The notes under the pieces were generated by a model, which was not told where the DNA came from, searched no databases, and was given only the letters and a program-made list of their open reading frames with translations. 64,000 nucleotides of DNA from Calditrichia bacterium (lineage in GTDB: Bacteria; Calditrichota; Calditrichia; Calditrichales; J004), in the NCBI GenBank assembly GCA_020635035.1, contig JACKAO010000002.1:1-64000 (forward strand), read 5' to 3'. Positions 26,677 through 35,971 of this stretch are shown here, one piece after another; within the stretch, counting starts at the first letter, position 1, and each line of letters opens with the position of its first letter. The position numbers and the translations under genes were made by a program.

Positions 26677-27303
26677 CTATTTTAATTGAAAGTCTAAGAG
26701 CGGATAATCCAGTGCAGGATTAAAAGAATAATGCCACCATTCCACTGTATAAGGAGTAAAATTAAAATGCGACATTATATTTTTCAGTAAAATACGGTTA
26801 TCCAGGATCTCCTGTTCAAATCCGTTATAATCATGTCCCGCTTCCGGACCAAAAAAGTCAAAATCTGTACCCATATTAAGCTCATTACCTGTTGCCATAT
26901 CTATGATTGTTAAATCAACAGCACTGCCGCGATTGTGATTTGAACCGTTTGTAGGGCTTGCGACAAAAGGCGGGCCAACGATATCCCACATCAGAAACTG
27001 GACGGTGTGCGGACGGTAGGCGTCAAATATTTTCAGTCCTAATCCCTTTGGGAAGGTCCGGCCTTTATATTCCGTTATTTGATGCAGACTATCCTGTATC
27101 TGTTGCAAAACTCTTGTTCCGGATAGCGAATAAAAACATTCATCTGTCGAGTAAAGTTTTTGCCCGGTAAAGTTATTAGTAGTGTTATAACGAATATCTG
27201 TCACAATATCCGGGATCAGATCTTTTACATTTACAGGTTCGTCTGTACCACTTTGGGCAAAAACAAATCCTGCTAAAACCAGAATCAGCAAAATAATTTT
27301 CAT
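26677..27303 (-). CDS. D-Ala-D-Ala dipeptidase, VanX/DdpX-like (M15D), exported
   Basis: A 208-residue zinc dipeptidase. Ligands and catalytic residues are visible: DAYRP with R97, SNHNRGSAVD supplying H123 and D130, and EWWHY supplying base E188 and H191. It carries a signal peptide (1-17, ending VFAQ), so it acts in the periplasm, unlike cytoplasmic VanX of enterococcal resistance clusters. There is no vanH or vanA neighbour, so a role in cell-wall peptide salvage is more likely than glycopeptide resistance. ATG 27303 is chosen for the AAAGG upstream and the signal peptide; the frame extends to 27351 without support. Confidence 0.92.
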   Translation of the reverse strand: MKIILLILVLAGFVFAQSGTDEPVNVKDLIPDIVTDIRYNTTNNFTGQKLYSTDECFYSLSGTRVLQQIQDSLHQITEYKGRTFPKGLGLKIFDAYRPHTVQFLMWDIVGPPFVASPTNGSNHNRGSAVDLTIIDMATGNELNMGTDFDFFGPEAGHDYNGFEQEILDNRILLKNIMSHFNFTPYTVEWWHYSFNPALDYPLLDFQLK

Positions 27304-27312
27304 TTTTAACCT

Positions 27313-27335
27313 TTTTTGATTTGATGAATCAAAAA
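27313..27335. promoter_or_regulatory. Inverted repeat in the leader of the VanX-like gene
   Basis: TTTTTGATT (27313-27321) and AATCAAAAA (27327-27335) form a perfect 9-bp inverted repeat with a 5-base spacer, 10 bp upstream of the dipeptidase start. It could be an operator half-site pair or a weak mRNA hairpin. The TTTGAT/ATCAAA flavour recalls FNR/CRP sites, but the spacing is wrong. Confidence 0.35.
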
Positions 27336-27477
27336 TAACTGAAATTAACACTTACTTCAATCCGAATGGATTGTTTATTGCAAAAATCCATTACCTTGCT
27401 TAAACTTTTTAAAATATATAAATTCTTTTATGCGACTTTCTCTATTTAAATAGATTTTAAACAACGACTTACAGCTA

Positions 27478-28092
27478 ATGAAGGAAACCCATTCATTAAA
27501 TCCTGATGACTTCCTTGTACCGGGCAAGTCGTTTGAAAATGAAATAAAAGTAAAAGGTTCGCGCTTTATTGCAACAATTATTCCTGTCTCGTCAAAGGAA
27601 GATGCCGAGACAAAATATTCAGAAATATGTAAAAAATATTTCGATGCCACGCATAACTGTTTTGCCTGGCGTGTCGATGATCAGCTTTGGCGCTATTCAG
27701 ATGATGGTGAACCATCCGGAACAGCAGGCAAGCCGATTTTAAGTGCTATTGATGGTAAACAGCTTAAGCAGGTACTATGCATTGTAACACGATATTTTGG
27801 CGGCACCAAACTTGGGACCGGCGGACTGATCAGAGCCTATGGAGATGCTGCAGCACAGGCACTGGAACAAGTACCGCTAAAAATCAAAACTTACCTGGAA
27901 AAGGTAACTGTTGAATATGATTATTCTTTGGAAAATATTATAAGGCGAGTTCTTCAGGAATTTGAAGGCAAAATTCTTGAAAGCTATTACAATGAATCTG
28001 TTAAAATGATACTGGCATTGCCGGTTAGTAAAAAAGAAGCGTTTAAGAATTATTTGAATGAACTAACCAATTCCGGTTGCACATTTATATAA
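27478..28092 (+). CDS. YigZ / IMPACT family protein
   Basis: A 204-residue protein of the UPF0029/IMPACT family: the N-terminal domain contains SRFIATI (28-34), the signature DDGEPSGTAG (75-84) and RYFGGTKLGTGGL (105-117), followed by the C-terminal DUF1949-type ferredoxin-like domain. Cytoplasmic; E. coli YigZ binds nucleic acid in vitro, and eukaryotic IMPACT inhibits Gcn2. The physiological role is undefined. The start lacks a clear ribosome site. It is 10 bp before the ABC ATPase gene and may be its leader cistron. Confidence 0.93.
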   Translation: MKETHSLNPDDFLVPGKSFENEIKVKGSRFIATIIPVSSKEDAETKYSEICKKYFDATHNCFAWRVDDQLWRYSDDGEPSGTAGKPILSAIDGKQLKQVLCIVTRYFGGTKLGTGGLIRAYGDAAAQALEQVPLKIKTYLEKVTVEYDYSLENIIRRVLQEFEGKILESYYNESVKMILALPVSKKEAFKNYLNELTNSGCTFI

Positions 28093-28102
28093 AGAAAAAT
28101 GT

Positions 28103-29041
28103 ATGGCATCTAAAACAGAAACTTTACGAAAACTACCCAATATCCTGGAAGTACGCAGTGCCGGTAAATCATTTTCCGACAAAATTGTTGTGCACGATCT
28201 GTCGTTTAAAGTGAAAGGCGGGGAAACGTTTGGACTTTTAGGCCCGAATGGTGCAGGTAAAACCACCATGATGCGCATGATCATGAATATTCTGAAACCG
28301 GATGAAGGTGAAATTCTTTTTAATAATGAATCACGCGATACTTTAAAATCGATGCATTTTGGTTACCTGCCGGAAGAACGCGGACTTTATCCGCGGGCAA
28401 AAGTTCTGGATGTGCTTGTTTACTTTGGTACCCTGAATAATTTGAATCGACGCAAGGCTGAAGTTGAAGCCATCCGTTATCTTGACCGTCTTGGACTTGT
28501 GGAATATACCGATGCCCGCATCAATCAACTTTCCAAAGGGATGCAGCAGAAAGTACAGTTTATTGCCGCTTTTTTGCATGATCCTGATGTGCTTATTCTG
28601 GATGAACCTTTCGCCGGTTTGGATCCGATAAATCAGGTCGTTTTGCGCGATATTCTTGCAGAATACAAACAGAGCAAAAAGATCCTGATCATTTCAACGC
28701 ACCAGATGGAAATGGCTGAAAAACTATGCGATCATATCTGCCTTATCAACAATGGGAATGTTGTTCTGGACGGGAATATCCGCGATGTTAAACAAAAATT
28801 CAGAGAAAATGCGTATGTTGTTGAAGGCGACGATGTTTCTTTTATGCATGACCAGCAGGACATAGAAATTCTTGAAGAAAATAAAAATGCCTGCAAGTTC
28901 CGTTTTAAAGACCCCAAAACAGACATCAGTGAATTTATTGCAAAAATAAACAAAAAAACCCGGCTTCGGCGCTTTGAAGTGGTTGAACCGTCTTTACATG
29001 ATATTTTTATAAAACACATCCAGCAGCAAAACCGGTCTTAA
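28103..29041 (+). CDS. ABC transporter ATP-binding protein (NatA-like)
   Basis: A 312-residue ATPase: Walker A GPNGAGKT (47-54), Q-loop region GYLPEERGLYP, signature LSKGMQQKVQF near 143, Walker B VLILDEPFAGLDP near 161, and H-loop STHQM. A DUF4162-like tail (about 230-312) is typical of NatA/ABC-2 export ATPases. It pairs with the permease that begins one base after its stop. Substrate unknown; sodium or drug export is usual for the family. Confidence 0.94.
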   Translation: MASKTETLRKLPNILEVRSAGKSFSDKIVVHDLSFKVKGGETFGLLGPNGAGKTTMMRMIMNILKPDEGEILFNNESRDTLKSMHFGYLPEERGLYPRAKVLDVLVYFGTLNNLNRRKAEVEAIRYLDRLGLVEYTDARINQLSKGMQQKVQFIAAFLHDPDVLILDEPFAGLDPINQVVLRDILAEYKQSKKILIISTHQMEMAEKLCDHICLINNGNVVLDGNIRDVKQKFRENAYVVEGDDVSFMHDQQDIEILEENKNACKFRFKDPKTDISEFIAKINKKTRLRRFEVVEPSLHDIFIKHIQQQNRS

Positions 29042-29042
29042 A

Positions 29043-30548
29043 ATGAAAACACTTTTTCGAATTGCACGATGGGAATTCATGGCGCGTTTTAAATCGCGCT
29101 CTTTCTTTTTTAACACGGTGATTTCACCGTTGCTGTTTACTGCCATTTTTATCCTGCCCATTTATTTTTATAATTATAAACCGGATGTATCCGTAAAGCT
29201 GGTCGGTATTATTGACCTGACCCAGGAAAAAAATATTGGCACCGAGCTGCTTAATGAACTCAACCGCCAGTACCGTTTAGAAAACTCACTCTCCGAATAC
29301 GAGATCTATACTATATCTGTTAACAATTCCAAGCCTTACCAGGAAATGGCAAAAGAGTACCAGGAAATTACAAATCAGCTGGACTCAGTTACAGCACTGC
29401 ACAATCGTATCAAAGAAGAACGTGCCGGTTATTACAGAAATCGCAGCACGCCGAACAGGCAATTTGTGCTGGATAAATCATATGAACGCCTGCGTGAAGT
29501 CCGTGAAGAAAAGGAACTTATTGAAATTGAGCAGCAGCGTTTTCAATCTGCACTTGATAGTTTGTATCAGAAAGAAGCACGTGTTGCCGCCGATTCGATG
29601 ATCATTTCCAATATTCTGAATTCGTACCTTGTTTTTCCGGGGAATTTTTCTAAAACAGGATTTATTGAATATCACTCCAAAAATCCGGGTGATTTACTGG
29701 ACACAGAGCGCCTTGAAAAAGTTATTCAGAATATTATAATTCGAAAACGTATGATTGATGCTCGTATTGACCGTATTGAAATGCGCGATATGTTGCGTCC
29801 GATTCAACTGGAAAAATACCGGGTTAGCGCTGAAAACGCGGAAGAATGGAATGTATATGCCCAGTTTTATGGTCCGTTGATCGGTGTTTTTCTCTTGTTT
29901 TTGTCCATCTTTACGGCAGGCGGTTATTTATTCAGCGGAGTACTGTTAGAAAAATCCAACCGTGTTATAGAAGTTCTGATGTCCTATGCCAGCAGCGGGC
30001 AAATTATGGGTGGTAAAATTATTGGCTTGGGTGTTCTTGGCCTGGTACAGATTTTTGCCTGGTTCTTGATGACCGCATTAATGCTTGCAAGCGGCCTTAT
30101 TTCATCATCGGGATTAAGTTATCTTAATTTTGAAAATGGTTTATATTTTATCCTGTATTTCAGCCTTGGTTTTCTTTTTTACGGTGCAATCTTTATGATG
30201 ATTGGGTCCGTATTCGCCACTGAATATGATGCACAACAGATTAACCAGTTTTTACGGACAATGGCCATTTTCCCAGCCTTACTTTCACTTTTGGTTCTTT
30301 CCGAACCCAATTCCACCTGGATAAGAATCCTTAGCTATATACCTTTTTTAAGCCCGTCATTTATGATTTTGCGTATACCGCTTAGCTCCGTTCCGGTTAC
30401 AGCCGATATAATCATCACTTCATCCATTATGGTTATATCCATAATTGGGATCATCTATCTTGCAGGAAAATTGTTCAGAGTTGCCACATTAATGCAGGGT
30501 AAAAAGCCAAACTGGAGCGAAATTTTATTCTGGCTTAAAAAAAGCTGA
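29043..30548 (+). CDS. ABC-2 type permease (NatB-like)
   Basis: A 501-residue permease: one N-terminal helix (about 20-42), a large periplasmic domain (about 45-275) with a coiled-coil-like charged segment near residues 105-180, then five or six helices in the C-terminal half (from about 280), with KSNRVIEVLMSYASSGQIMGGKI typical of NatB/ABC2_membrane_3 split over two turns. It follows the ATPase gene by one base. Probably exports an ion or hydrophobic substrate. Confidence 0.92.
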   Translation: MKTLFRIARWEFMARFKSRSFFFNTVISPLLFTAIFILPIYFYNYKPDVSVKLVGIIDLTQEKNIGTELLNELNRQYRLENSLSEYEIYTISVNNSKPYQEMAKEYQEITNQLDSVTALHNRIKEERAGYYRNRSTPNRQFVLDKSYERLREVREEKELIEIEQQRFQSALDSLYQKEARVAADSMIISNILNSYLVFPGNFSKTGFIEYHSKNPGDLLDTERLEKVIQNIIIRKRMIDARIDRIEMRDMLRPIQLEKYRVSAENAEEWNVYAQFYGPLIGVFLLFLSIFTAGGYLFSGVLLEKSNRVIEVLMSYASSGQIMGGKIIGLGVLGLVQIFAWFLMTALMLASGLISSSGLSYLNFENGLYFILYFSLGFLFYGAIFMMIGSVFATEYDAQQINQFLRTMAIFPALLSLLVLSEPNSTWIRILSYIPFLSPSFMILRIPLSSVPVTADIIITSSIMVISIIGIIYLAGKLFRVATLMQGKKPNWSEILFWLKKS

Positions 30549-30550
30549 AA

Positions 30551-32449
30551 TTAAAAACTAAAAGCAAACTGCATCCTGAGATCACGGTCCAGGATTCTGT
30601 AATTCTGTCCATTTTCAAGATGAGCATATTTTACAATATAACGCCACTTCAGCCAGCTGCTGAAATTATCTGCCAGCTGCCATTTTAATAGTATATAAAA
30701 CTTATTACCGTCATCAAACAGTGCTAAATTTGAAAAGCTTCCCGGCAGATCGTTTTCGAACTCATAAATTCTGCTTTCATAAGATGATGTTTTAAAAAGT
30801 GAAAATCTCCCATTCAGCATTATATCTTCCCTAAGATCATAGGAAACGTCCTGAAAAACCAGTGTTCCTTTTTCATTTAGATTATCAAAAAAGGTATGCT
30901 CCGCTCTTGTTTTCAACCGCACTGTGTGGGATGTGTTATATATACATTCAAAACGTATTGATTTTTGAGTCAGTTGAATTGTTTTACTGGTAAATTCTTC
31001 AGTTGTACGCTTTCGAAAGCGCAGACTTGTTCCAAACTCTTTCTGATGCCAATCCGCCTGTGCCAGCCATTCATCACTTTGTGTCGGCATCGATTCGAAG
31101 TAGGTTCGCCAGGTTTCTTTTTCAAATACTTTGAAGGCAGAAAATGAGAAATTTCTTACCGGCTTAAAACGAATGCCGCTGAAATATCCTTGCACACCCC
31201 TGGGGAAAAGCCCGGAATTATCAAAAGAACGTCCATCAATCGTCTGGAAATTATTATCTAAACTCCAGAATCGAATACCAAAATCAAGCTTTTCTGTGTC
31301 GTAAAAAAAAGATTGTGTAAATGCCCTTCCGTTTTCCTTCGTAAAACTGTATTCACCGGAAACATTAATATTTGCAATATTTCCATCCAATGAAAATGCC
31401 ATTTGTGAAAGATGCCTTCCATTAAATGCAAAAAACTGCCTTCTTTTTTGACTATCTCCCAATGCTTCGAAAGTATTTTCAATACCCGGATAAAAATCAT
31501 AAGCATTATACAAAAACCCCAAACGGAATTGGCTTAGACTGTAGTAAAAACCGGAGCCCCAATTCTTTTCAGATAAACGCTCTTTTGTGTTAATTTCCGA
31601 AGCTGTTCGATGATATCCATCCTGCCTGAAATTAACAATAAAATCATCTTCCATACTTACATCCCGATTTATTGCCGAATAGAACGCAAAAACTGAAAGA
31701 CTTTTTAATAAAGTGCTATTCAAAAATAAACCAAACTTTCCCGTTGATTCGGAACTTGTAAGATTAGATCTCGCGATCTGTGATGATTCACGAAAAATCG
31801 CGGGAATATAAATACTTTTTTGTGTTCCATAAGGATTGGATTGTATCAGACCTGAACCAAACTGTACAAAATAATTACCTGCAATAATTTGCCAGTTCTC
31901 ATTTCTATAGTTGGCGGAGAAGTTAAAATGATCCGTATAGCTGCTCTCACCCGGGTCTTTCTGGATTACAATGCCAATATCAAGATTATCATCATATTGA
32001 TATTTAAAACGTGTATAATTATACAACGCATTACCAGCATATTTTCCAGATTCAATTTCTTCCAGCTTTTCCACTTTATATGTATTGCGCTGAGTGATAC
32101 TTGCCGGATAAAACGTTTTTCCGGAAATGGTGATCATATCTTTTAAAAAATCATATAGTTCTTTACCAAGAATTTTTCTTATTTCTCTTTTACTCTTAAA
32201 TGCACTTTCACTGCGCATTTTTATAATTGAATCAATCTGAGAAGCTGAAATAAAGGGCAGTTTTTGTAAGTCATTCTTTTCAGCTGTATTAATATTAACA
32301 GGGTGCTGTTTTAATTCCAGCACAAGTTCACTAAGGTAGGTTTCATTTTCGGATAATTCACTTACTAAAGACAATAAACTATCTGTCTGTGCTGAGACAG
32401 AAACGTTTAAGACAAAGTAAACAAATAAAAATCTGAAAAAATTTTTCAT
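30551..32449 (-). CDS. Helix-hairpin-helix plus outer-membrane beta-barrel protein
   Basis: A 632-residue exported protein: signal peptide (1-20), a ComEA-like helix-hairpin-helix segment (NINTAEKNDLQKLPFIS, 52-68, and a second helical hairpin to about 105), and then some 500 residues of alternating beta-strands ending in an aromatic residue (MQFAFSF). Helix-hairpin-helix domains bind DNA in ComEA, yet here one sits at the periplasmic end of a barrel. I know of no experimentally defined function; DNA uptake or a structural plug are both possible. It is convergent with the ABC permease, two bases apart. Confidence 0.82.
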   Translation of the reverse strand: MKNFFRFLFVYFVLNVSVSAQTDSLLSLVSELSENETYLSELVLELKQHPVNINTAEKNDLQKLPFISASQIDSIIKMRSESAFKSKREIRKILGKELYDFLKDMITISGKTFYPASITQRNTYKVEKLEEIESGKYAGNALYNYTRFKYQYDDNLDIGIVIQKDPGESSYTDHFNFSANYRNENWQIIAGNYFVQFGSGLIQSNPYGTQKSIYIPAIFRESSQIARSNLTSSESTGKFGLFLNSTLLKSLSVFAFYSAINRDVSMEDDFIVNFRQDGYHRTASEINTKERLSEKNWGSGFYYSLSQFRLGFLYNAYDFYPGIENTFEALGDSQKRRQFFAFNGRHLSQMAFSLDGNIANINVSGEYSFTKENGRAFTQSFFYDTEKLDFGIRFWSLDNNFQTIDGRSFDNSGLFPRGVQGYFSGIRFKPVRNFSFSAFKVFEKETWRTYFESMPTQSDEWLAQADWHQKEFGTSLRFRKRTTEEFTSKTIQLTQKSIRFECIYNTSHTVRLKTRAEHTFFDNLNEKGTLVFQDVSYDLREDIMLNGRFSLFKTSSYESRIYEFENDLPGSFSNLALFDDGNKFYILLKWQLADNFSSWLKWRYIVKYAHLENGQNYRILDRDLRMQFAFSF

Positions 32450-32623
32450 GTTTTGAGAAAAATGTAACTAATTGATTATATAAAATTTATAAATGTTTAT
32501 GAACAGATGGATCTTATTCAAAAGTTAAAAGTTAATATTCCCACAGTTGCTTTAAAAGTTTCATCAATTTATATTGAGAAATAGTTTTCTTTTAAAATCA
32601 TCCCACTCTCTATAAGGTGTTTA

Positions 32624-32851
32624 ATGGCAAAACCTGCAAAAAATCAACCACAAGTGCAGAATTTTACTTTTGGTAAACGCAATCTGTATTTACTTGCTTT
32701 AGGAGTTATCACAATAATTATTGGCTTTGTATTAATGGCACAGCCGCCTGTAAACGGATTCCTTTCGCGCACGCTTGCACCGGTCATTCTTGTAATTGCT
32801 TATCTGGTTATTATACCCATTTCAATTTTAGCAAAAAATAAAGAAGAATAG
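32624..32851 (+). CDS. DUF3098 family small membrane protein
   Basis: A 75-residue protein with a polar N-terminus (residues 1-18), FTFGKRNLYLLALGV as the family opening, and two membrane helices (about 21-41 and 50-69) ending in a short charged tail. This is the DUF3098 layout, a family widespread in Bacteroidota and relatives and often next to undecaprenyl-diphosphatase or FtsX genes, but not here. AAGGTG precedes the ATG. It is followed by tRNA-Val. Confidence 0.85.
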   Translation: MAKPAKNQPQVQNFTFGKRNLYLLALGVITIIIGFVLMAQPPVNGFLSRTLAPVILVIAYLVIIPISILAKNKEE

Positions 32852-32904
32852 ATATTGAAATAAAAAAAATATCTTTGTATCTTTAATACTCGCTTAAAAA
32901 ATCA

Positions 32905-32979
32905 GGGCGCTTAGCTCAGCTGGTCTAGAGCACCTGCCTTACAAGCAGGGGGTCACTGGTTCGAATCCAGTAGCGCCCA
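32905..32979 (+). tRNA. tRNA-Val (anticodon TAC)
   Basis: 75 nt. Acceptor GGGCGCT (32905-32911) pairs with AGCGCCC (32972-32978), discriminator A. D-arm AGCTCAGCTGGTCTAGAGC, anticodon stem CCTGC/GCAGG with loop CTTACAA (TAC), T-arm CTGGTTCGAATCCAG. CCA is not encoded. A terminator follows 8 nt downstream. Confidence 0.97.
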
Positions 32980-32987
32980 CACTCATA

Positions 32988-33015
32988 AAGCCGTTGTTTT
33001 CAACGGCTTTTTTTA
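32988..33015 (+). terminator. Intrinsic terminator of tRNA-Val
   Basis: AGCCGTTG (32989-32996), TTTT loop, CAACGGCT (33001-33008), then a T run. Confidence 0.9.
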
Positions 33016-33184
33016 TTTTCATAAACACATAAACAAGTAATTTTTATTATTGATTTCTATCTATTGAGCATTGCATTCTCACGGTTTGAAAACTGCTTTT
33101 TAAAAGTACTTAAAATTTTAGCAGAGTAAAATAAAAAAATATAGAGATTGAATTTCTGAGAATGATTCGGAGAGACGATTTAAC

Positions 33185-33225
33185 ATTAAATAATGGCCAG
33201 AAGAAAGAAATTATTCTTCCAGCCA
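33185..33225 (-). terminator. Probable terminator of the first amidase gene
   Basis: On the minus strand TGGCTGGAAGAA (33225-33214) pairs with TTCTTCTGGCCA (33205-33194) over 12 bp including two G.T pairs, followed by TTATTTAAT. It lies 20 bp past the stop codon at 33245. Confidence 0.6.
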
Positions 33226-33244
33226 TCTGATTTATCGGTAATTT

Positions 33245-35959
33245 TTACTTTAACAGCAGCAATTTACGTATGGCAGAGAATTGTTTTCCACTGCTTGTCT
33301 TTGCCTCCAACCGGTAGTAATAAATTCCGCTTGCATATTGTGACGCATTCCAGACAGTTGTTACAAGTCCAGCAGCCTGTTTCCCTTCAAAAACAGTTTC
33401 AACTTCCTGTCCAAGCGTGTTGTATATACTTAGTTTAACATCCGATGCTTCTTTAAGATTAAATTTAATAGTTGTTGCTGGATTGAACGGATTAGGATAA
33501 TTCTGATAAAGATTAAAATTATCTGCAATCTTATTTTCATCAGCTGAAGAGAAGCCGGTGATAACACCATACTGTATATCTTCAAAATAAATAGTTCCTT
33601 CAGGATAACCTTCTTTTTGCTGTCTAATAACAATACTTGTAAGCGACTTTTCGCCAGACCCGATAACAGCAGCGGGTATTTGTAACATTTTCCAGCCTGA
33701 GAAATTTAAAGTATCAAGGAGAATTGGTTTATTGCTTTGTCCGTTTACATCAAACCATAATTCTAAAGTATTAAACGAATAATCTCCATATACCCAGATT
33801 CCCAGTCTTGAGCTATCGGGAGTATTAAACATATATGGATCAAAGCGGCTTACCTGACAAATGCCGGCACTGTCATCAGAAAAGACATAAAACAGTTTTC
33901 CGGATGTTGCACCGCTGATCTTTTTTAGGGCTGACAAACCAAAGGAAGATGTCTCATCGATTCCCGCAGAAGCACTGCCCGAATTTGGATCCTGCCAGCC
34001 GCTTTCAGTATCAAAATTGTCAAGGACATTACCTTCAATATATGTTTTTTTCGTGGTATTAAATGAATAGATCAGTGTATCAACAAGCGGTAATTCTTCA
34101 ATATCACGAATTTGCGGTAAAAGCTGAATAGAATATGTTCTGTTCTTCTCAATTTCACTGCGTGTTTCAAATCTTAAAACGCCATGATTACCGCGGGCTT
34201 CCAGTTTATAGGATTTTAAGGCAATCTGCGAATTATCTTCAGCCCACATTTCAACATTACCAATTACTGTGTTTCCATCAACCAGTCCATCAAATTCAAA
34301 ATAATACTCAGCCATCGTGCTGATGCCTGAATCCCCCTGGGCAGGAAACGATTTTACGACATGAATGTGATTACGTTTTCGGGTTTTAAAATTCAGAACA
34401 AACTCACTTTCCAGACCAACATGATACGTATTCAAAGCTTTTGGTGAGAAAGCTAGACTAAATGGCGTATCCGCACTAAGCAAAGAATCAGGGTCAAATG
34501 TGCACACAGTGTTATTTTCTGACCAGGTAAATTTTCCGTTTATTGCAGGCTCGATCTGAAAAGCATACTCGGCACTATCGGGGATCATTTGCTGATCAAA
34601 TGTAAACACGATACTTTTATCTGTTACAATACTGTCATTTTCTGCAGGAAAGGTTTCTACTATTTTGGGATAAACATGGTCAGCAGCTGTTGAAAATGTA
34701 AACTGAAAAGTTTGAGAAATATTAATCCCTGAATTATTCTGAGCACCTGTACCAACCGATACCTGGTAATTTGTGCCCGGCATAAAAGCTTTTTCCGGTC
34801 TGAACATTAAAATAGTATTATTGTCGGACCAGGAGAACGAACCATTCATGACAGGATTAATGGAAATAGCTGCCTGTGTGGAATCCTTTTGCATTGCCTG
34901 GCTAAAGGTAATTTTAATATCGGAATATGTATTAACATTATCTGCAGCTTCATCAGGCATTGTTCCAAACACCCCAGGTTCTTTGTTCGTCTGCGGATCT
35001 GGAAACACCTCCAGGAATTTCGTTTTATTTGCTGTAACAAGTGCCTGTAATGTATCAGATTTGAACTGCCCGTAATCAAAAACAAGATCATAGCTGCCCG
35101 GATCAACTGAATCAAAAACAAAATAACCATTATTATTAAAATCACCATTATAGGTGCGAAGCTTTTGACCGTCTTTCTGCAACTCCACCCGGATATTATT
35201 TATGGGAGTGTATTTATCATTTGGCAGGCTGCTGTTGTATCCATATGTAACAAGCTTTGATTTGTCTCTGGCTAAACCGGCAACTGCGCCGTATTCCAGT
35301 GGGGCTAAATCATACTGTTCTAGAAACGATCTTAAAAGTGCGACTGCTTCATGTTTCCTGTAGTCAAGATTCATCAGGCGCCACGATTCCTGCTGATAGT
35401 CATGAAAAGAGCCTTCTGACAACGTGCCGGGCATGGCTAAGCCTCGAAACACACCCAGATATGCCTGTCCTGTTCCGTAAAATGTAAAATCTCCCGCATA
35501 GGTATAGCTTGATGTATAGTCGGTCTCGTTAATTTTTTTCCCCATAATGATTGCCATATCACGGGTTTCCGGAAAAGTAGGTGTATTTGTAAATCCCTGG
35601 TAAAGGATAAGAGTATAATTTGTATTTGCATTATGCGCATTGCTGTGAATAGCATGCATCCAATCCACATTATTACTATTGGCAATAGCCACGATTTGTG
35701 ACAGGGGCAGGTCATCTTCTGTGCGGTTTTGGGTCCGTGACATAACAACTTCTGCACCACGTGCTTCCAGCAGATCTCTTAAATGCAAGCCCTTGGTCAA
35801 GTTTCCATCTGATTCCCAAAAACCGGTGGATGGTATATAACGATCATTAGAATCGTGTCCGCCATGACCAGGATTTACCATTATTTTTATGCCTTCAAAC
35901 TGTGCCCAAAGCGGTGTTATCAGTAACAAACTTATAAATATTTTAATTGATTTTTTCAT
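33245..35959 (-). CDS. Secreted N-acetylmuramoyl-L-alanine amidase (Amidase_3) with Ig-like domains and type IX sorting domain
   Basis: A 904-residue multidomain hydrolase. Signal peptide (1-20); Amidase_3 domain (about 23-215) with zinc residues H32 (NPGHGG), E49 and H105 (HAIHSNAHN), and the catalytic Glu in LSEGSFHD near residue 185. A carboxypeptidase-regulatory-like beta domain (about 225-330) follows, then at least two Big_5/SbsA Ig-like domains (about 335-540; FSQAM, FDQQM), another beta-rich region (about 545-650), a ligand-binding-like jelly roll (about 670-800) and the sorting domain (about 820-904). It would cut peptidoglycan outside the cell. A paralogue with the same plan lies at 36890, with a TolB-like gene between. 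Confidence 0.9.
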   Translation of the reverse strand: MKKSIKIFISLLLITPLWAQFEGIKIMVNPGHGGHDSNDRYIPSTGFWESDGNLTKGLHLRDLLEARGAEVVMSRTQNRTEDDLPLSQIVAIANSNNVDWMHAIHSNAHNANTNYTLILYQGFTNTPTFPETRDMAIIMGKKINETDYTSSYTYAGDFTFYGTGQAYLGVFRGLAMPGTLSEGSFHDYQQESWRLMNLDYRKHEAVALLRSFLEQYDLAPLEYGAVAGLARDKSKLVTYGYNSSLPNDKYTPINNIRVELQKDGQKLRTYNGDFNNNGYFVFDSVDPGSYDLVFDYGQFKSDTLQALVTANKTKFLEVFPDPQTNKEPGVFGTMPDEAADNVNTYSDIKITFSQAMQKDSTQAAISINPVMNGSFSWSDNNTILMFRPEKAFMPGTNYQVSVGTGAQNNSGINISQTFQFTFSTAADHVYPKIVETFPAENDSIVTDKSIVFTFDQQMIPDSAEYAFQIEPAINGKFTWSENNTVCTFDPDSLLSADTPFSLAFSPKALNTYHVGLESEFVLNFKTRKRNHIHVVKSFPAQGDSGISTMAEYYFEFDGLVDGNTVIGNVEMWAEDNSQIALKSYKLEARGNHGVLRFETRSEIEKNRTYSIQLLPQIRDIEELPLVDTLIYSFNTTKKTYIEGNVLDNFDTESGWQDPNSGSASAGIDETSSFGLSALKKISGATSGKLFYVFSDDSAGICQVSRFDPYMFNTPDSSRLGIWVYGDYSFNTLELWFDVNGQSNKPILLDTLNFSGWKMLQIPAAVIGSGEKSLTSIVIRQQKEGYPEGTIYFEDIQYGVITGFSSADENKIADNFNLYQNYPNPFNPATTIKFNLKEASDVKLSIYNTLGQEVETVFEGKQAAGLVTTVWNASQYASGIYYYRLEAKTSSGKQFSAIRKLLLLK

Positions 35960-35971
35960 GATGCCGTCAGT

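Noticed and set aside
26677..27303. Vancomycin resistance gene
   Set aside because: The protein has a signal peptide and no vanH/vanA/vanS neighbours; likely wall-peptide salvage.
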